From Planctomycetota bacterium (GTDB lineage Bacteria; Planctomycetota; UBA8108), in contig NZOA01000042.1 of NCBI GenBank assembly GCA_002695115.1, positions 29,896 through 35,854 of the forward strand: a stretch of 5,959 nt of DNA, given 5' to 3'. Both the position numbers and the translations under genes were made by a program. Shown piece after piece: positions 1 to 5,959 of this stretch (positions are counted from its first letter, which is position 1; each line of letters starts with the position of its first letter). A model generated the notes under the pieces. It was not told the DNA's origin. It did no database searches and was given only the letters and a program-made list of their open reading frames with translations.

Positions 1-1303
1 CCTGCCGCGGCCCTTCCAGCATGACCCGCAGGAGTGGCTCGGTGCCTGAATACCTGAGCAGAACCCGGCCTTCATCTCCCAGCCGCTCCTCGACACTCGC
101 GACTACTTCACTCAACGCGGTGACCTCCGCCAGTTCGATCTTTTCCCGTACCTTCACGTTCTTGAGCACCTGAGGATATCGCGTCATTATCGCAGCCCCC
201 CGATCGAGATCCATCTCATGTTCCCGCAGAAAGCTCATCAACCGTATCGCGGCGAGGATCCCGTCGCCGGTAGAAGAATAGTCCATGAAGATGATGTGGC
301 CGGATTGCTCACCGCCGACCGGATGATGTCCATCTCTCATCTGCCTGAATACGCTCCTGTCCCCTACCGGCGTTCTGAGCAGCTCGATTCCAGCTTCTCC
401 AAGGGAGCGTGCCAGGCCGATATTGGACATCACGGTACCGACCACCGCCTTCGCGGGAAGCTTTCCCGCGGACTGGTAGTGCCGCCCCGCCAAGGCAAGA
501 ACGACATCTCCATCATAGACATTCCCTGTCGCGCTGACCGGTATCATCCGGTCCGCATCCCCGTCGAAACAGAAACCTATATCGAAGCCCGACTCGTTCA
601 CGGCGCCTGCCAGGACATCCGGATGGAGAGCGCCGCAGCCATCGTTGATATTCCTGCCATCAGGCTGACCTCCCATCAATCTCACCTCTGCGCCAATACG
701 CTGAAAAACCTCAAAGGCGAGGCTGCTGGCAGCTCCGTTGGCGGCATCGAGGAAGACCTTCTTTCCCTCAAGCCCACCCTCACAACTGGAAACGAGGTAG
801 TCTGCGTAGAGTTCGAACGCCTCGGCGGACAGGTCCCGGAGGCTGCCGGGGCTCGCGGGGTCGGATTTCACGTCCTCACTGAATCTCCTGGAGACCTCAG
901 CCTCGAGCGCATCGGAGACCTTGGCTCCGGCCGAAGAGAGCAGCTTGATGCCATTGTCCCCAGCCGGGTTGTGAGAAGCGGACAACACGATCGCCAGGCA
1001 GCACTCCGGGGCGACGCGCGCCACCTCCGCTATCCCCGGCGTTGGCAGAATGCCCAGGTCACAGGCATCGAAGCCCGCGACGAGGAGCCCCGCGGACAAT
1101 TGTTTCAACAGCTCAGGGCCGGAGGCCCGTGTGTCGCGGCCGATATAAACAGCCTGGCCCCGCTCCGCCCCGATATCCGGAGAAAACTCCTCGCGGTCCT
1201 GAAGAACGGAGGCCAGCGCGCGGGAGATTTTCGCGACTGATTCCGGCGCAAGAAATCCCTCTCCCGCGCGGTCCCGCACACCATCGGTACCGAAGATGCT
1301 CAC
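1..1303 (-). CDS. glmM: Phosphoglucosamine mutase GlmM (3' end cut off by window edge)
   Basis: GlmM interconverts glucosamine-6-phosphate and glucosamine-1-phosphate in the cytosol, on the route to UDP-GlcNAc for peptidoglycan and LPS. I translated the frame by hand: 434 codons are open to the window edge, so about 15-25 C-terminal residues are missing compared with the usual 445-450. Visible family motifs, numbered from the GTG: FGTDGVR at 4-10; the phosphoserine loop SASHNP at 108-113, with Ser110 as the predicted phosphorylated residue; the metal loop FDGDADR at 246-252; the sugar-specificity loop GGEQSGH at 330-336, which favours GlmM over phosphomannomutase/phosphoglucomutase; and the C-terminal phosphate-binding RYSGTEP at 417-423. 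The GTG start has AGGAG six bases upstream. An in-frame ATG at 1321 would add six residues but lacks a good ribosome-binding site. The gene lies 20 nt after ybbR, the order seen in the cdaA-cdaR-glmM operons of Gram-positives. No key residue is missing in the visible part. Confidence 0.96.
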   Translation of the reverse strand, partial: MSIFGTDGVRDRAGEGFLAPESVAKISRALASVLQDREEFSPDIGAERGQAVYIGRDTRASGPELLKQLSAGLLVAGFDACDLGILPTPGIAEVARVAPECCLAIVLSASHNPAGDNGIKLLSSAGAKVSDALEAEVSRRFSEDVKSDPASPGSLRDLSAEAFELYADYLVSSCEGGLEGKKVFLDAANGAASSLAFEVFQRIGAEVRLMGGQPDGRNINDGCGALHPDVLAGAVNESGFDIGFCFDGDADRMIPVSATGNVYDGDVVLALAGRHYQSAGKLPAKAVVGTVMSNIGLARSLGEAGIELLRTPVGDRSVFRQMRDGHHPVGGEQSGHIIFMDYSSTGDGILAAIRLMSFLREHEMDLDRGAAIMTRYPQVLKNVKVREKIELAEVTALSEVVASVEERLGDEGRVLLRYSGTEPLLRVMLEGPRQ

Positions 1304-1309
1304 TTCTCT

Positions 1310-1314
1310 CTCCT
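1310..1314 (-). promoter_or_regulatory. Ribosome-binding site of glmM (decides GTG start)
   Basis: AGGAG on the minus strand lies six bases before the GTG at 1303. It sits inside the short in-frame extension that would begin at the ATG at 1321, which itself has only TAGGG immediately before it. This makes GTG at 1303 the better start, though a coupled start at the ATG, 2 nt after the ybbR stop, remains possible. Confidence 0.6.
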
Positions 1315-1323
1315 CAGCCATCC

Positions 1324-2445
1324 CTATTTCTTTTCGCTTCCCTCAGCAGCAAGAACATTGATCTCGTAGGACCAGAACGCTGCCTGCTGCGCCTTGCGGC
1401 TCTCATGCTGCAGGACACTCACGCCGGGGAAATCCTTTACCTTCAGATCCGCCTCGATGAAGTTGAAGGTGCCGCCTTTTTCCGCATCGAATTCAGCGGG
1501 AGCGGGAACGATGAGGGTGATCTCAGGAAGCTCCCGAAGCTGCTGGATCGCCTTGCGGGGCCCGTCGAAGGCGACAGGAATGGTCGCTGTCCCCAGGGGA
1601 ACATCCTTCAGAGAAACCTTGCAGGCGACCTGGATCAACGGCAGCTGAAAGAGCAGGCGGGCCCGTTCGACAGAGAAGGTGTCCGAGCTCTCCTCTATAA
1701 CCGCGCTTACATGTATCCTCACCGGATCCGTAAACCAGACCCACCTCGGCGTTTCATCCGGCTTCAGGTCAAAGTCTTTCCAGACCTGGACAGTCTGCTT
1801 CACCTTTTCGTTATCGGGATGGACCCGCAAATCAAAAAGCCCATCCACCCTGCCCTGGAAATTCATCGGAACCGTAACCCTGAGCACGACCTCATCCAGG
1901 ACGGAGACCGGCCCCCGGATCCTGAGTCCAGCCGCAGGGCCAGCGACCTCTATGCTGAGCTTATCTTCGGCTCTCTTATTGGGAACCTCGACGATACCGG
2001 GAAGATCCGCAATCGTTCGCTCCTCGATATCATTCATCTCTATCCGCAGGCGCTCAGGCCGAAAGCTCCGGATAGAAACTCCGTCGGCGGGAAAACCGAA
2101 GTCCGCCTGCTTGAACTCATGCGATTCAGCATCTTTTTGAACGGAAATGACAAAGAGCTTGCCGTCCCCGGCTCCGCGGCTCTGGTCTACCTGCTCACGC
2201 GGGCCCTCTATCGTGATCTCCACCTCACACTCGCCGCTTGGCGGAAGAAAGCTCATGTTTTGTCCCGGGCGGCGGAATCCCACGATCGCTGTCTTATCGG
2301 GTTCACGAGGCTTGAAACGAACCCTGTACTTCAGCGTAGCGCGTTTCGCCTCCGACTGGTAAGCGACGAACCAGATACTGATGGCAAAGAACAGCGCGAT
2401 CAACTTGCTGCGCCAATTCTCAGTCAGCAGGTTCTTAAGCCACAT
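1324..2445 (-). CDS. cdaR: YbbR-domain membrane protein (CdaR-type regulator of diadenylate cyclase)
   Basis: The 373-residue protein has a short cytoplasmic N-terminus, one membrane segment at about residues 13-29 (SKLIALFFAISIWFVAY) and a long, beta-rich extracytoplasmic part. That layout is typical of YbbR proteins, which bind CdaA and modulate c-di-AMP synthesis in Firmicutes. Divergent YbbR-like repeats appear at about 36-137 and 138-249. The first closes with a recognisable stretch, FRPERLRIEMNDIEERTIADLP, at 128-149. Residues 250-362 may be a third repeat, though this is less clear. The ATG start lies 2 nt after the cdaA stop, and the upstream G8 run probably serves as ribosome-binding site. 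The function is inferred from fold type and from the position between cdaA and glmM. Individual residues are poorly conserved in this family, so activation versus inhibition of CdaA cannot be told. Long open frames on the opposite strand here are shadows. Confidence 0.88.
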   Translation of the reverse strand: MWLKNLLTENWRSKLIALFFAISIWFVAYQSEAKRATLKYRVRFKPREPDKTAIVGFRRPGQNMSFLPPSGECEVEITIEGPREQVDQSRGAGDGKLFVISVQKDAESHEFKQADFGFPADGVSIRSFRPERLRIEMNDIEERTIADLPGIVEVPNKRAEDKLSIEVAGPAAGLRIRGPVSVLDEVVLRVTVPMNFQGRVDGLFDLRVHPDNEKVKQTVQVWKDFDLKPDETPRWVWFTDPVRIHVSAVIEESSDTFSVERARLLFQLPLIQVACKVSLKDVPLGTATIPVAFDGPRKAIQQLRELPEITLIVPAPAEFDAEKGGTFNFIEADLKVKDFPGVSVLQHESRKAQQAAFWSYEINVLAAEGSEKK

Positions 2446-2447
2446 GA

Positions 2448-3317
2448 CTATCGTCCCCCCCCTCTGGGGCTGGCATTGTCCTGACTCGTATCCACATCGG
2501 CCATTTCTTCCTCCTCATCCAGCTCGACGAAGTGACGCTGCAGCAGCTCACGCAGCCGCTCCGCATCGACTTTTTCCAGCTCTCCCCGGCTGACGAATGA
2601 AACGTTTCCGGTTTCCTCCGAAACGACGATGACGATCGCATCGGTTTCTTCGCTGACCCCGAGAGCGGCGCGATGCCTTGTCCCCATGACGTTACCAAGC
2701 CCGGGGGTGTCACTCAGGGGAAAGAGACAGCCGGCAGCGGCAATCCTGTCCTCGCGAATAACGACAGCGCCGTCGTGAAGGTCCGAGCCCGGGAAGAAGA
2801 TCGTGGAGAGCAGCCCACTGCTGACGACCGCATCGAGCTGATTTCCGTGCTCTATGTAATTCTTCAGGCCCACCTCCCGCTCGATGGCGATCAGGGCACC
2901 TATCTTCCTGCGCGACATCCTGAACGATGCCCTGACGAGTTCCCCTACAATACCCTTGGTTTCCCGCTTGAGGAACACGCCCAGGAGCCTGGTCTGTCCA
3001 AGCCTGACAAGGGCCCGCCGCAGCTCAGGCTGAACGACAATGAATACCGCGGGAATCGCCGCGGCACCGAAAAACCGGATGATAACCAACAGGCGATCCA
3101 TGTTGAAGTCGAGGTCGGCTTTTTCGAGCTGGTCGGCGACGATCGCCAGGAGGATCGGAAAGGTCAGCATCAGCAGGGCGATGCCCTTGAGAATACCCTC
3201 TCCCCTGGTCCCCTCCATGAACCGCAGGAAAGCGTAGATGACCAGGAAGATCACCAGTATCTCCACAAGGTAGGCTATGCTGACCAGGCTCCAGAGGCCT
3301 GTAAAGAAATCCTGCAC
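2448..3317 (-). CDS. cdaA: Membrane-bound diadenylate cyclase CdaA (DisA_N/DAC domain)
   Basis: CdaA condenses two ATP into cyclic di-AMP, a second messenger controlling potassium/osmolyte balance and cell-wall homeostasis. The 289-residue protein has three predicted membrane helices (about 12-31, 45-61, 75-95). A basic loop follows the first and an acidic loop the second, which puts the N-terminus outside and the catalytic part in the cytosol. The DAC domain spans about 120-245 and carries both catalytic motifs: DGA at 182-184 within LHDGAVVI, and GTRHRAA at 212-218, followed by the typical VSEETG at 232-237. Family length is about 270-290, so it is complete. The C-terminal tail (266-289) is acidic and then Gly-rich. 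The GTG start directly abuts the folP stop (TGA-GTG) and has GGAGG seven bases upstream. The neighbours folP, ybbR and glmM match known cdaA clusters. Identity is very secure. Confidence 0.97.
   Translation of the reverse strand: MQDFFTGLWSLVSIAYLVEILVIFLVIYAFLRFMEGTRGEGILKGIALLMLTFPILLAIVADQLEKADLDFNMDRLLVIIRFFGAAAIPAVFIVVQPELRRALVRLGQTRLLGVFLKRETKGIVGELVRASFRMSRRKIGALIAIEREVGLKNYIEHGNQLDAVVSSGLLSTIFFPGSDLHDGAVVIREDRIAAAGCLFPLSDTPGLGNVMGTRHRAALGVSEETDAIVIVVSEETGNVSFVSRGELEKVDAERLRELLQRHFVELDEEEEMADVDTSQDNASPRGGGR
2455..2462 (-). repeat. G8 homopolymer at cdaA 3' end, likely ybbR ribosome-binding site
   Basis: Eight consecutive C on the plus strand (G8 on the minus strand) encode the Gly-Gly-Gly tail of CdaA. 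The run ends nine bases before the ybbR ATG, a usual distance for a Shine-Dalgarno element. The cdaA stop (TAG, 2450-2448) lies between the run and the ybbR start. A run of this length is prone to length change or ribosomal slippage. The consequences of a frame change are set out in the findings. Confidence 0.6.
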
Positions 3318-4280
3318 TCAAGCACCTCCCCCGCCCGAGGGCTGCAGGGCTTCCTGCGGAAGATCGCCGGCCGTTTCCAGCCGCAAGGCCTCCACCACAT
3401 CGATCAGATCCCTGGTGTAGGGAACATTGTGAACACGCAGGACAGAGGCGCCGTTCAGCACGGCGATCATATTGGCGGCCACCGTGGCGACATCCCTCTG
3501 GCCGGGATCGCGTCCACGGTCGCTGGAATCACCGAGTATCTTCCCGAGAAAAAACTTACGCGAAGCCCCCATCAGCACTGGACGGCCAAGACCGCAAAGC
3601 TGGCGCAACCCCGCCAGGATCTCGATATTCTGCCCGGTCTCCTTGGCAAACCCGATGCCCGGGTCGACCAGGATTCTCTCGCGTGAAATACCACCGGCCG
3701 CCAGGGCCCCTATCCTGCCCTCGAGAAATTCACAGATCTCGTTCAGGATGCCATCGGGATAGCTGGTGTCCTCCTGCATATTGGAAGGAGTCCCCCGCAT
3801 GTGCATGAGGACCACCGGGCAGTCATGATCTCTCAAGACAGGCAGCCAGTCCGGATCCTCACAGGCGCTGACATCATTGATGATATCCGCGCCCGCCTCG
3901 AGGGCGGCACTCCCCACCCCCGGATCACGGGTATCGACGGAAACGAGGACGTCCGATCTCTGCCGTATACCCAGGATGACGGGAATGACCCGCTCCAGCT
4001 GTTCATCGAGCGAGACGCTATCGGCCCCGGGACGAGTCGATTCCCCCCCGACATCGACGACATCCGCCCCGTCCTCGACCATCCGGCAGGCCGCGCCCAC
4101 AGCGGTTTCGACATCTCCGTAGCGACCGCCGTCGGAAAATGAGTCTGGCGTACAGTTCAAGATTCCCATAAGCGCCGGACGCGAACCGATCTTCCAGTTC
4201 CCTCCGCGCGGGAGAGTCAACTCGAACTCGGCAGGGCTACCACCCGCACCGTTCAGTATGCCTCGATCCTGGGGCGCCAT
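3318..4280 (-). CDS. folP: Dihydropteroate synthase
   Basis: FolP joins p-aminobenzoate to 6-hydroxymethyl-7,8-dihydropterin pyrophosphate to make dihydropteroate in folate synthesis, and is the target of sulfonamides. The 320-residue protein shows the family signatures in order: MGILNCTPDSFSDGG at 38-52, DVGGESTRPGA at 76-86, SVDT at 114-117, IND at 134-136, LMHMRGTP at 158-165, DPGIGFAKETGQN at 206-218, GASRKFF at 238-244 and RVHNV at 282-286. By analogy with the E. coli enzyme the pterin and pyrophosphate ligands are present (Asn42, Asp116, Asn135, Asp206, Lys242, Arg282, His284). It is longer than the E. coli enzyme (282) through an N-terminal extension of about 20 residues and a Gly-rich tail. 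Small departures from consensus are Cys43 for Val, Phe243 after SRK, and Asn285 in the usual RVHDV. The ATG start has GGAGG nine bases upstream. It lies 27 nt after the LptE-like gene and abuts cdaA. Confidence 0.96.
   Translation of the reverse strand: MAPQDRGILNGAGGSPAEFELTLPRGGNWKIGSRPALMGILNCTPDSFSDGGRYGDVETAVGAACRMVEDGADVVDVGGESTRPGADSVSLDEQLERVIPVILGIRQRSDVLVSVDTRDPGVGSAALEAGADIINDVSACEDPDWLPVLRDHDCPVVLMHMRGTPSNMQEDTSYPDGILNEICEFLEGRIGALAAGGISRERILVDPGIGFAKETGQNIEILAGLRQLCGLGRPVLMGASRKFFLGKILGDSSDRGRDPGQRDVATVAANMIAVLNGASVLRVHNVPYTRDLIDVVEALRLETAGDLPQEALQPSGGGGA
3325..3329 (-). promoter_or_regulatory. Ribosome-binding site of cdaA, inside folP
   Basis: A full GGAGG lies seven bases before the cdaA GTG. 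It is embedded in the last codons of folP, where it contributes to the Gly-rich FolP tail. It supports the GTG start at 3317 and coupled translation from folP. Confidence 0.75.
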
Positions 4281-4307
4281 CAGATTTCGCCTCCGCCTGC
4301 CATGGGA

Positions 4308-4802
4308 CTACCAGGCCTCTACCTTCAGAAGAATTTTCTCGGCGAGATTGTCTACAGCCCGTCTTCGGGCGGCATCGATCTTCTCTCCTCTCGAAGCGGA
4401 GATGGACTGGGTTTCGACCACCTTTTCCTCGCGAACTGTACCGTTGACGTAATCCTCGATCCTCAGGTCTATCCGGATCGACACCATCGACTCGAGCTTC
4501 TCGTCCAGCTCTCCCTCGGCGAGCACGCGTTCCCTGAACTCCCTGATCCAGCCATAGACGGTCATGTCGGAGCTGCCGTCCGGCACCAGCCGCAGGGCTG
4601 TGCGTCCCTGGATTTCTTCCCGCAGGGCCGAGGTCAACTCGGTCTCAATATCTCTTCTCAACGGGAAGGTCTGGTTGGTGAAAGTCGGTACCGCTATTCG
4701 ATAGACCCCGGGAGGAGCCTGGACACCCAGCCTGTAGCCGCAGCCGGAAAGCGGAAACAGGGCCGCGCCAGACAACAGGATGGTAAATTGGATCCTGGTC
4801 AC
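4308..4802 (-). CDS. lptE: LptE-like LPS-assembly lipoprotein
   Basis: The 164-residue protein has a lipoprotein signal peptide ending in the lipobox LSGC, with Cys21 as the predicted lipidated residue, followed directly by GYRLG, typical of LptE. The mature part contains the family-like IAVPTFTNQT near residues 36-45, a helix rich in E/R, beta strands such as MTVYGWIREF, and the closing VDNLAEKILLKVEAW helix. LptE plugs the LptD barrel that inserts LPS into the outer leaflet. The length fits the family (about 160-195). The GTG start overlaps the TGA of the upstream TPR gene by 4 nt (GTGA). An in-frame TAA lies eight codons upstream and there is no strong Shine-Dalgarno, so translation probably depends on coupling. 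LptE sequences diverge strongly, so the call rests on lipobox, layout and neighbours; another small outer-membrane lipoprotein is the main alternative. Confidence 0.82.
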   Translation of the reverse strand: MTRIQFTILLSGAALFPLSGCGYRLGVQAPPGVYRIAVPTFTNQTFPLRRDIETELTSALREEIQGRTALRLVPDGSSDMTVYGWIREFRERVLAEGELDEKLESMVSIRIDLRIEDYVNGTVREEKVVETQSISASRGEKIDAARRRAVDNLAEKILLKVEAW

Positions 4803-5821
4803 CGAATTTGCGTCTTTTCTTTATTCTCGAGGCTGCTGCGCATTTCCCGGGCGGCACGAGCCGCGAGGGTATTGGGATACCTGTCGAGAACGAGCCGAAG
4901 GTAGATGTCACAGGCTCGCAGGCGCCTCTCCCTGAGATAGAACCTGGCGATGTCGAGGTTCTTCTCCCCCTCCATCTCGTTGATCTCGATGAGCTTGCCT
5001 CTCACTTCATCCACGTATTCGCCACGGGGAAACTGCTGCAGGTAATTCCTGAACCTCCTGCGGGCCTCCAGGAGCTTGTTCTCATCATATACCGCGCCAC
5101 GAACCTGGTAATACTCCGCCAGGGCGCCCTTGAACGCGGCCAGCTCCTTCCACTCCTTGTCGGTCATCTTCAGGATGTTGTCATAGAGCGGGACCGATTC
5201 GGCGAACTGCTTCTGCTCGAAATAATAATTTGCCACCTCGACATAGGCATCATCGGCGAAGGACAGGTAGGGATTTTCGGTGATCAGACCTTCGGCGGGA
5301 TCCAGCAGGAGATCGATCCCGTATTCCGGCGAGGTCACGCCGAACACCCACAGGACATCCTTGGTTTTTCTGCCCCTCATATAAGCCAGGGCTATTTCGA
5401 AAACCCTCCGCCGCGATTTGTCTATCAGGTCCGGCGAAGGAAAATCGGCATTGTAGACCTCCTTGAGATGCTCGATGGCATCCTCGTACCTGCCGAGCTG
5501 GTAGAGGCACTCCCCCATGTAGTAGCTCAGGTCGCGCATCCGGGCAGCCGCCGGAGAATCGACAAGATAACTGAACGCGCCCATCGCGTCAGCATAGGCG
5601 CCCGCCTCGAAAGCCTTCAGAGCCTCCAGGCGAACCTTCCCGGGCTCACCCCATGCGCCCCCGGAGGCGAGTGTCCAGCCGCTGTCAGCCGTCCAGAAGG
5701 TGGCACCCTCGCCGGTACGGGTCCTCACGCCATCGTCTTCCTCCGGAATCTCCGAGGTGGCGCAACCGAGCGCCAGCAGAGTGAGGAGCAGGCCCGGTAG
5801 AATTCGACCTGGAACGATCAT
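4799..5821 (-). CDS. TPR-repeat outer-membrane lipoprotein, BamD/YfiO-like
   Basis: The 340-residue protein starts with a lipoprotein signal peptide (Arg6, hydrophobic core 7-18, lipobox LALGC, Cys20), followed by an acidic, Gly/Thr-rich spacer to about residue 60. The rest is helical with TPR-like pairs at about 62-90, 95-125, 186-218, 226-265 and 286-318. The last two resemble BamD, for example YLQQFPRGEYVDEV and YLRLVLDRYPNTLAARAA, including the recurrent FP/YP turn after a long helix. BamD is the essential lipoprotein of the beta-barrel assembly machine. This protein is about 95 residues longer than typical BamD, so it may be a lineage-specific variant or a different TPR lipoprotein, and I give no symbol. 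The ATG has AGAGGA upstream at a slightly long spacing. The 4-nt overlap with the LptE-like gene links it to outer-membrane assembly. Confidence 0.8.
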   Translation of the reverse strand: MIVPGRILPGLLLTLLALGCATSEIPEEDDGVRTRTGEGATFWTADSGWTLASGGAWGEPGKVRLEALKAFEAGAYADAMGAFSYLVDSPAAARMRDLSYYMGECLYQLGRYEDAIEHLKEVYNADFPSPDLIDKSRRRVFEIALAYMRGRKTKDVLWVFGVTSPEYGIDLLLDPAEGLITENPYLSFADDAYVEVANYYFEQKQFAESVPLYDNILKMTDKEWKELAAFKGALAEYYQVRGAVYDENKLLEARRRFRNYLQQFPRGEYVDEVRGKLIEINEMEGEKNLDIARFYLRERRLRACDIYLRLVLDRYPNTLAARAAREMRSSLENKEKTQIR

Positions 5822-5958
5822 GAAAGGTATTCCTCTACGGGGATCAACAAAACGAAGACGGGCTGAGCTACAGCCAGCTGGCTTGATATCTTAACATCTT
5901 GAGCGGACGTTCCAACAATGCGGTAAAGCTGTGAACGAGGCAGGAATGCACCTTTCTC
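5818..5958 (-). CDS. Possible 3' end of an upstream gene (uncertain)
   Basis: One minus-strand frame is open for 45 codons from the window edge and ends in a TGA that overlaps the TPR gene's ATG (ATGA), just the kind of junction used elsewhere in this cluster. The peptide ends in PVFVLLIPVEEYLS and matches no family I know. Codon third positions are clearly more AT-rich than in the confident genes, and a second frame is also open for about 30 codons, so chance is a real alternative. If coding, the true operon starts outside the window. Confidence 0.25.
   Translation of the reverse strand, partial: EKGAFLPRSQLYRIVGTSAQDVKISSQLAVAQPVFVLLIPVEEYLS
5872..5883. repeat. Perfect 12-bp palindrome AGCCAGCTGGCT
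   Basis: The sequence reads the same on both strands and lies just downstream of the candidate -10 element, where a transcription start or an operator could be. A short overlapping stem (GGCTG at 5861-5865 with CAGCC at 5871-5875) also exists. It could be a regulator half-site pair or chance; no protein can be named. Confidence 0.3.
5888..5915 (-). promoter_or_regulatory. Weak candidate sigma-70-type promoter
   Basis: On the minus strand TTGGAA (5915-5910) and TAAGAT (5893-5888) are separated by 16 bases, each matching four of six consensus positions. Transcription would begin near 5881, leaving a leader of about 60 bases before the TPR gene. This is the most AT-rich part of the window, which supports it slightly. 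It conflicts with reading the same stretch as coding. Confidence 0.25.
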
Positions 5959-5959
5959 A

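Noticed and set aside
218..1240. 340-codon open frame on the plus strand
   Set aside because: It is antisense to glmM, whose catalytic loops are intact on the minus strand; no domain is recognisable in it.
1042..2484. 480-codon open frame on the plus strand
   Set aside because: It lies opposite ybbR and the start of glmM, whose protein motifs are clear. The translation is rich in R/P/H/L without domains, as expected for the antisense of a GC-rich gene.
2673..3686. 337-codon open frame on the plus strand
   Set aside because: It is antisense to cdaA and folP and has an antisense-like composition.
4808..5800. 330-codon open frame on the plus strand
   Set aside because: It mirrors the TPR lipoprotein gene almost exactly. 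The minus-strand product has a signal peptide, lipobox and TPR-like repeats, and this one has no coherent features.
5855..5885. tRNA-like string GCTGTAGCTCAG on the minus strand
   Set aside because: It resembles a tRNA D-arm start, but no acceptor stem, anticodon arm or T-loop follows at the proper distance.
1..5959. Mobile element, CRISPR array, integration site or intrinsic terminator
   Set aside because: I saw no transposase or integrase motif, no direct repeat array, and no GC-rich hairpin followed by a T run. Coding is nearly continuous on one strand.

Overview
The window reads as one tightly packed gene cluster, all on the minus strand, from a diderm (outer-membrane-bearing) bacterium of moderately high GC. 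Read 5'->3' on the minus strand, the order is: BamD-like TPR lipoprotein (5821-4799), LptE-like lipoprotein (4802-4308), dihydropteroate synthase folP (4280-3318), diadenylate cyclase cdaA (3317-2448), YbbR-domain regulator cdaR/ybbR (2445-1324), and phosphoglucosamine mutase glmM (1303 to beyond base 1, C-terminus missing). Two lipoprotein signal peptides and an LPS-transport protein argue against a Gram-positive host. The folP-cdaA-ybbR-glmM order recalls clusters of deltaproteobacteria and related diderm phyla. I cannot assign a phylum from sequence alone.

Spacing is extremely tight: a 4-nt overlap (TPR/lptE), 27 nt (lptE/folP), 0 nt (folP/cdaA), 2 nt (cdaA/ybbR) and 20 nt (ybbR/glmM). Three of the six genes start with GTG. 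This looks like a single, translationally coupled transcription unit. The only stretch outside confident genes is 5822-5959. It holds a weak candidate promoter and a 12-bp palindrome, but it is also open in one frame whose TGA overlaps the TPR start codon, so it may instead be the tail of another gene.

Functionally, the cluster ties together the cell envelope and its control. The BamD-like and LptE-like lipoproteins would serve outer-membrane protein and LPS assembly. GlmM makes glucosamine-1-phosphate for peptidoglycan and LPS. CdaA makes c-di-AMP at the membrane, and YbbR/CdaR is its membrane partner. FolP supplies dihydropteroate for folate and is a frequent neighbour of cdaA.

I see no mobile element, CRISPR array, RNA gene or clear terminator, and no wholly new system. 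The most unusual detail is a run of eight G residues (minus strand) at the very end of cdaA. It doubles as the likely ybbR ribosome-binding site. One extra G, or a -1 slip there, would join CdaA and YbbR into one open frame, with a membrane topology that would be compatible.
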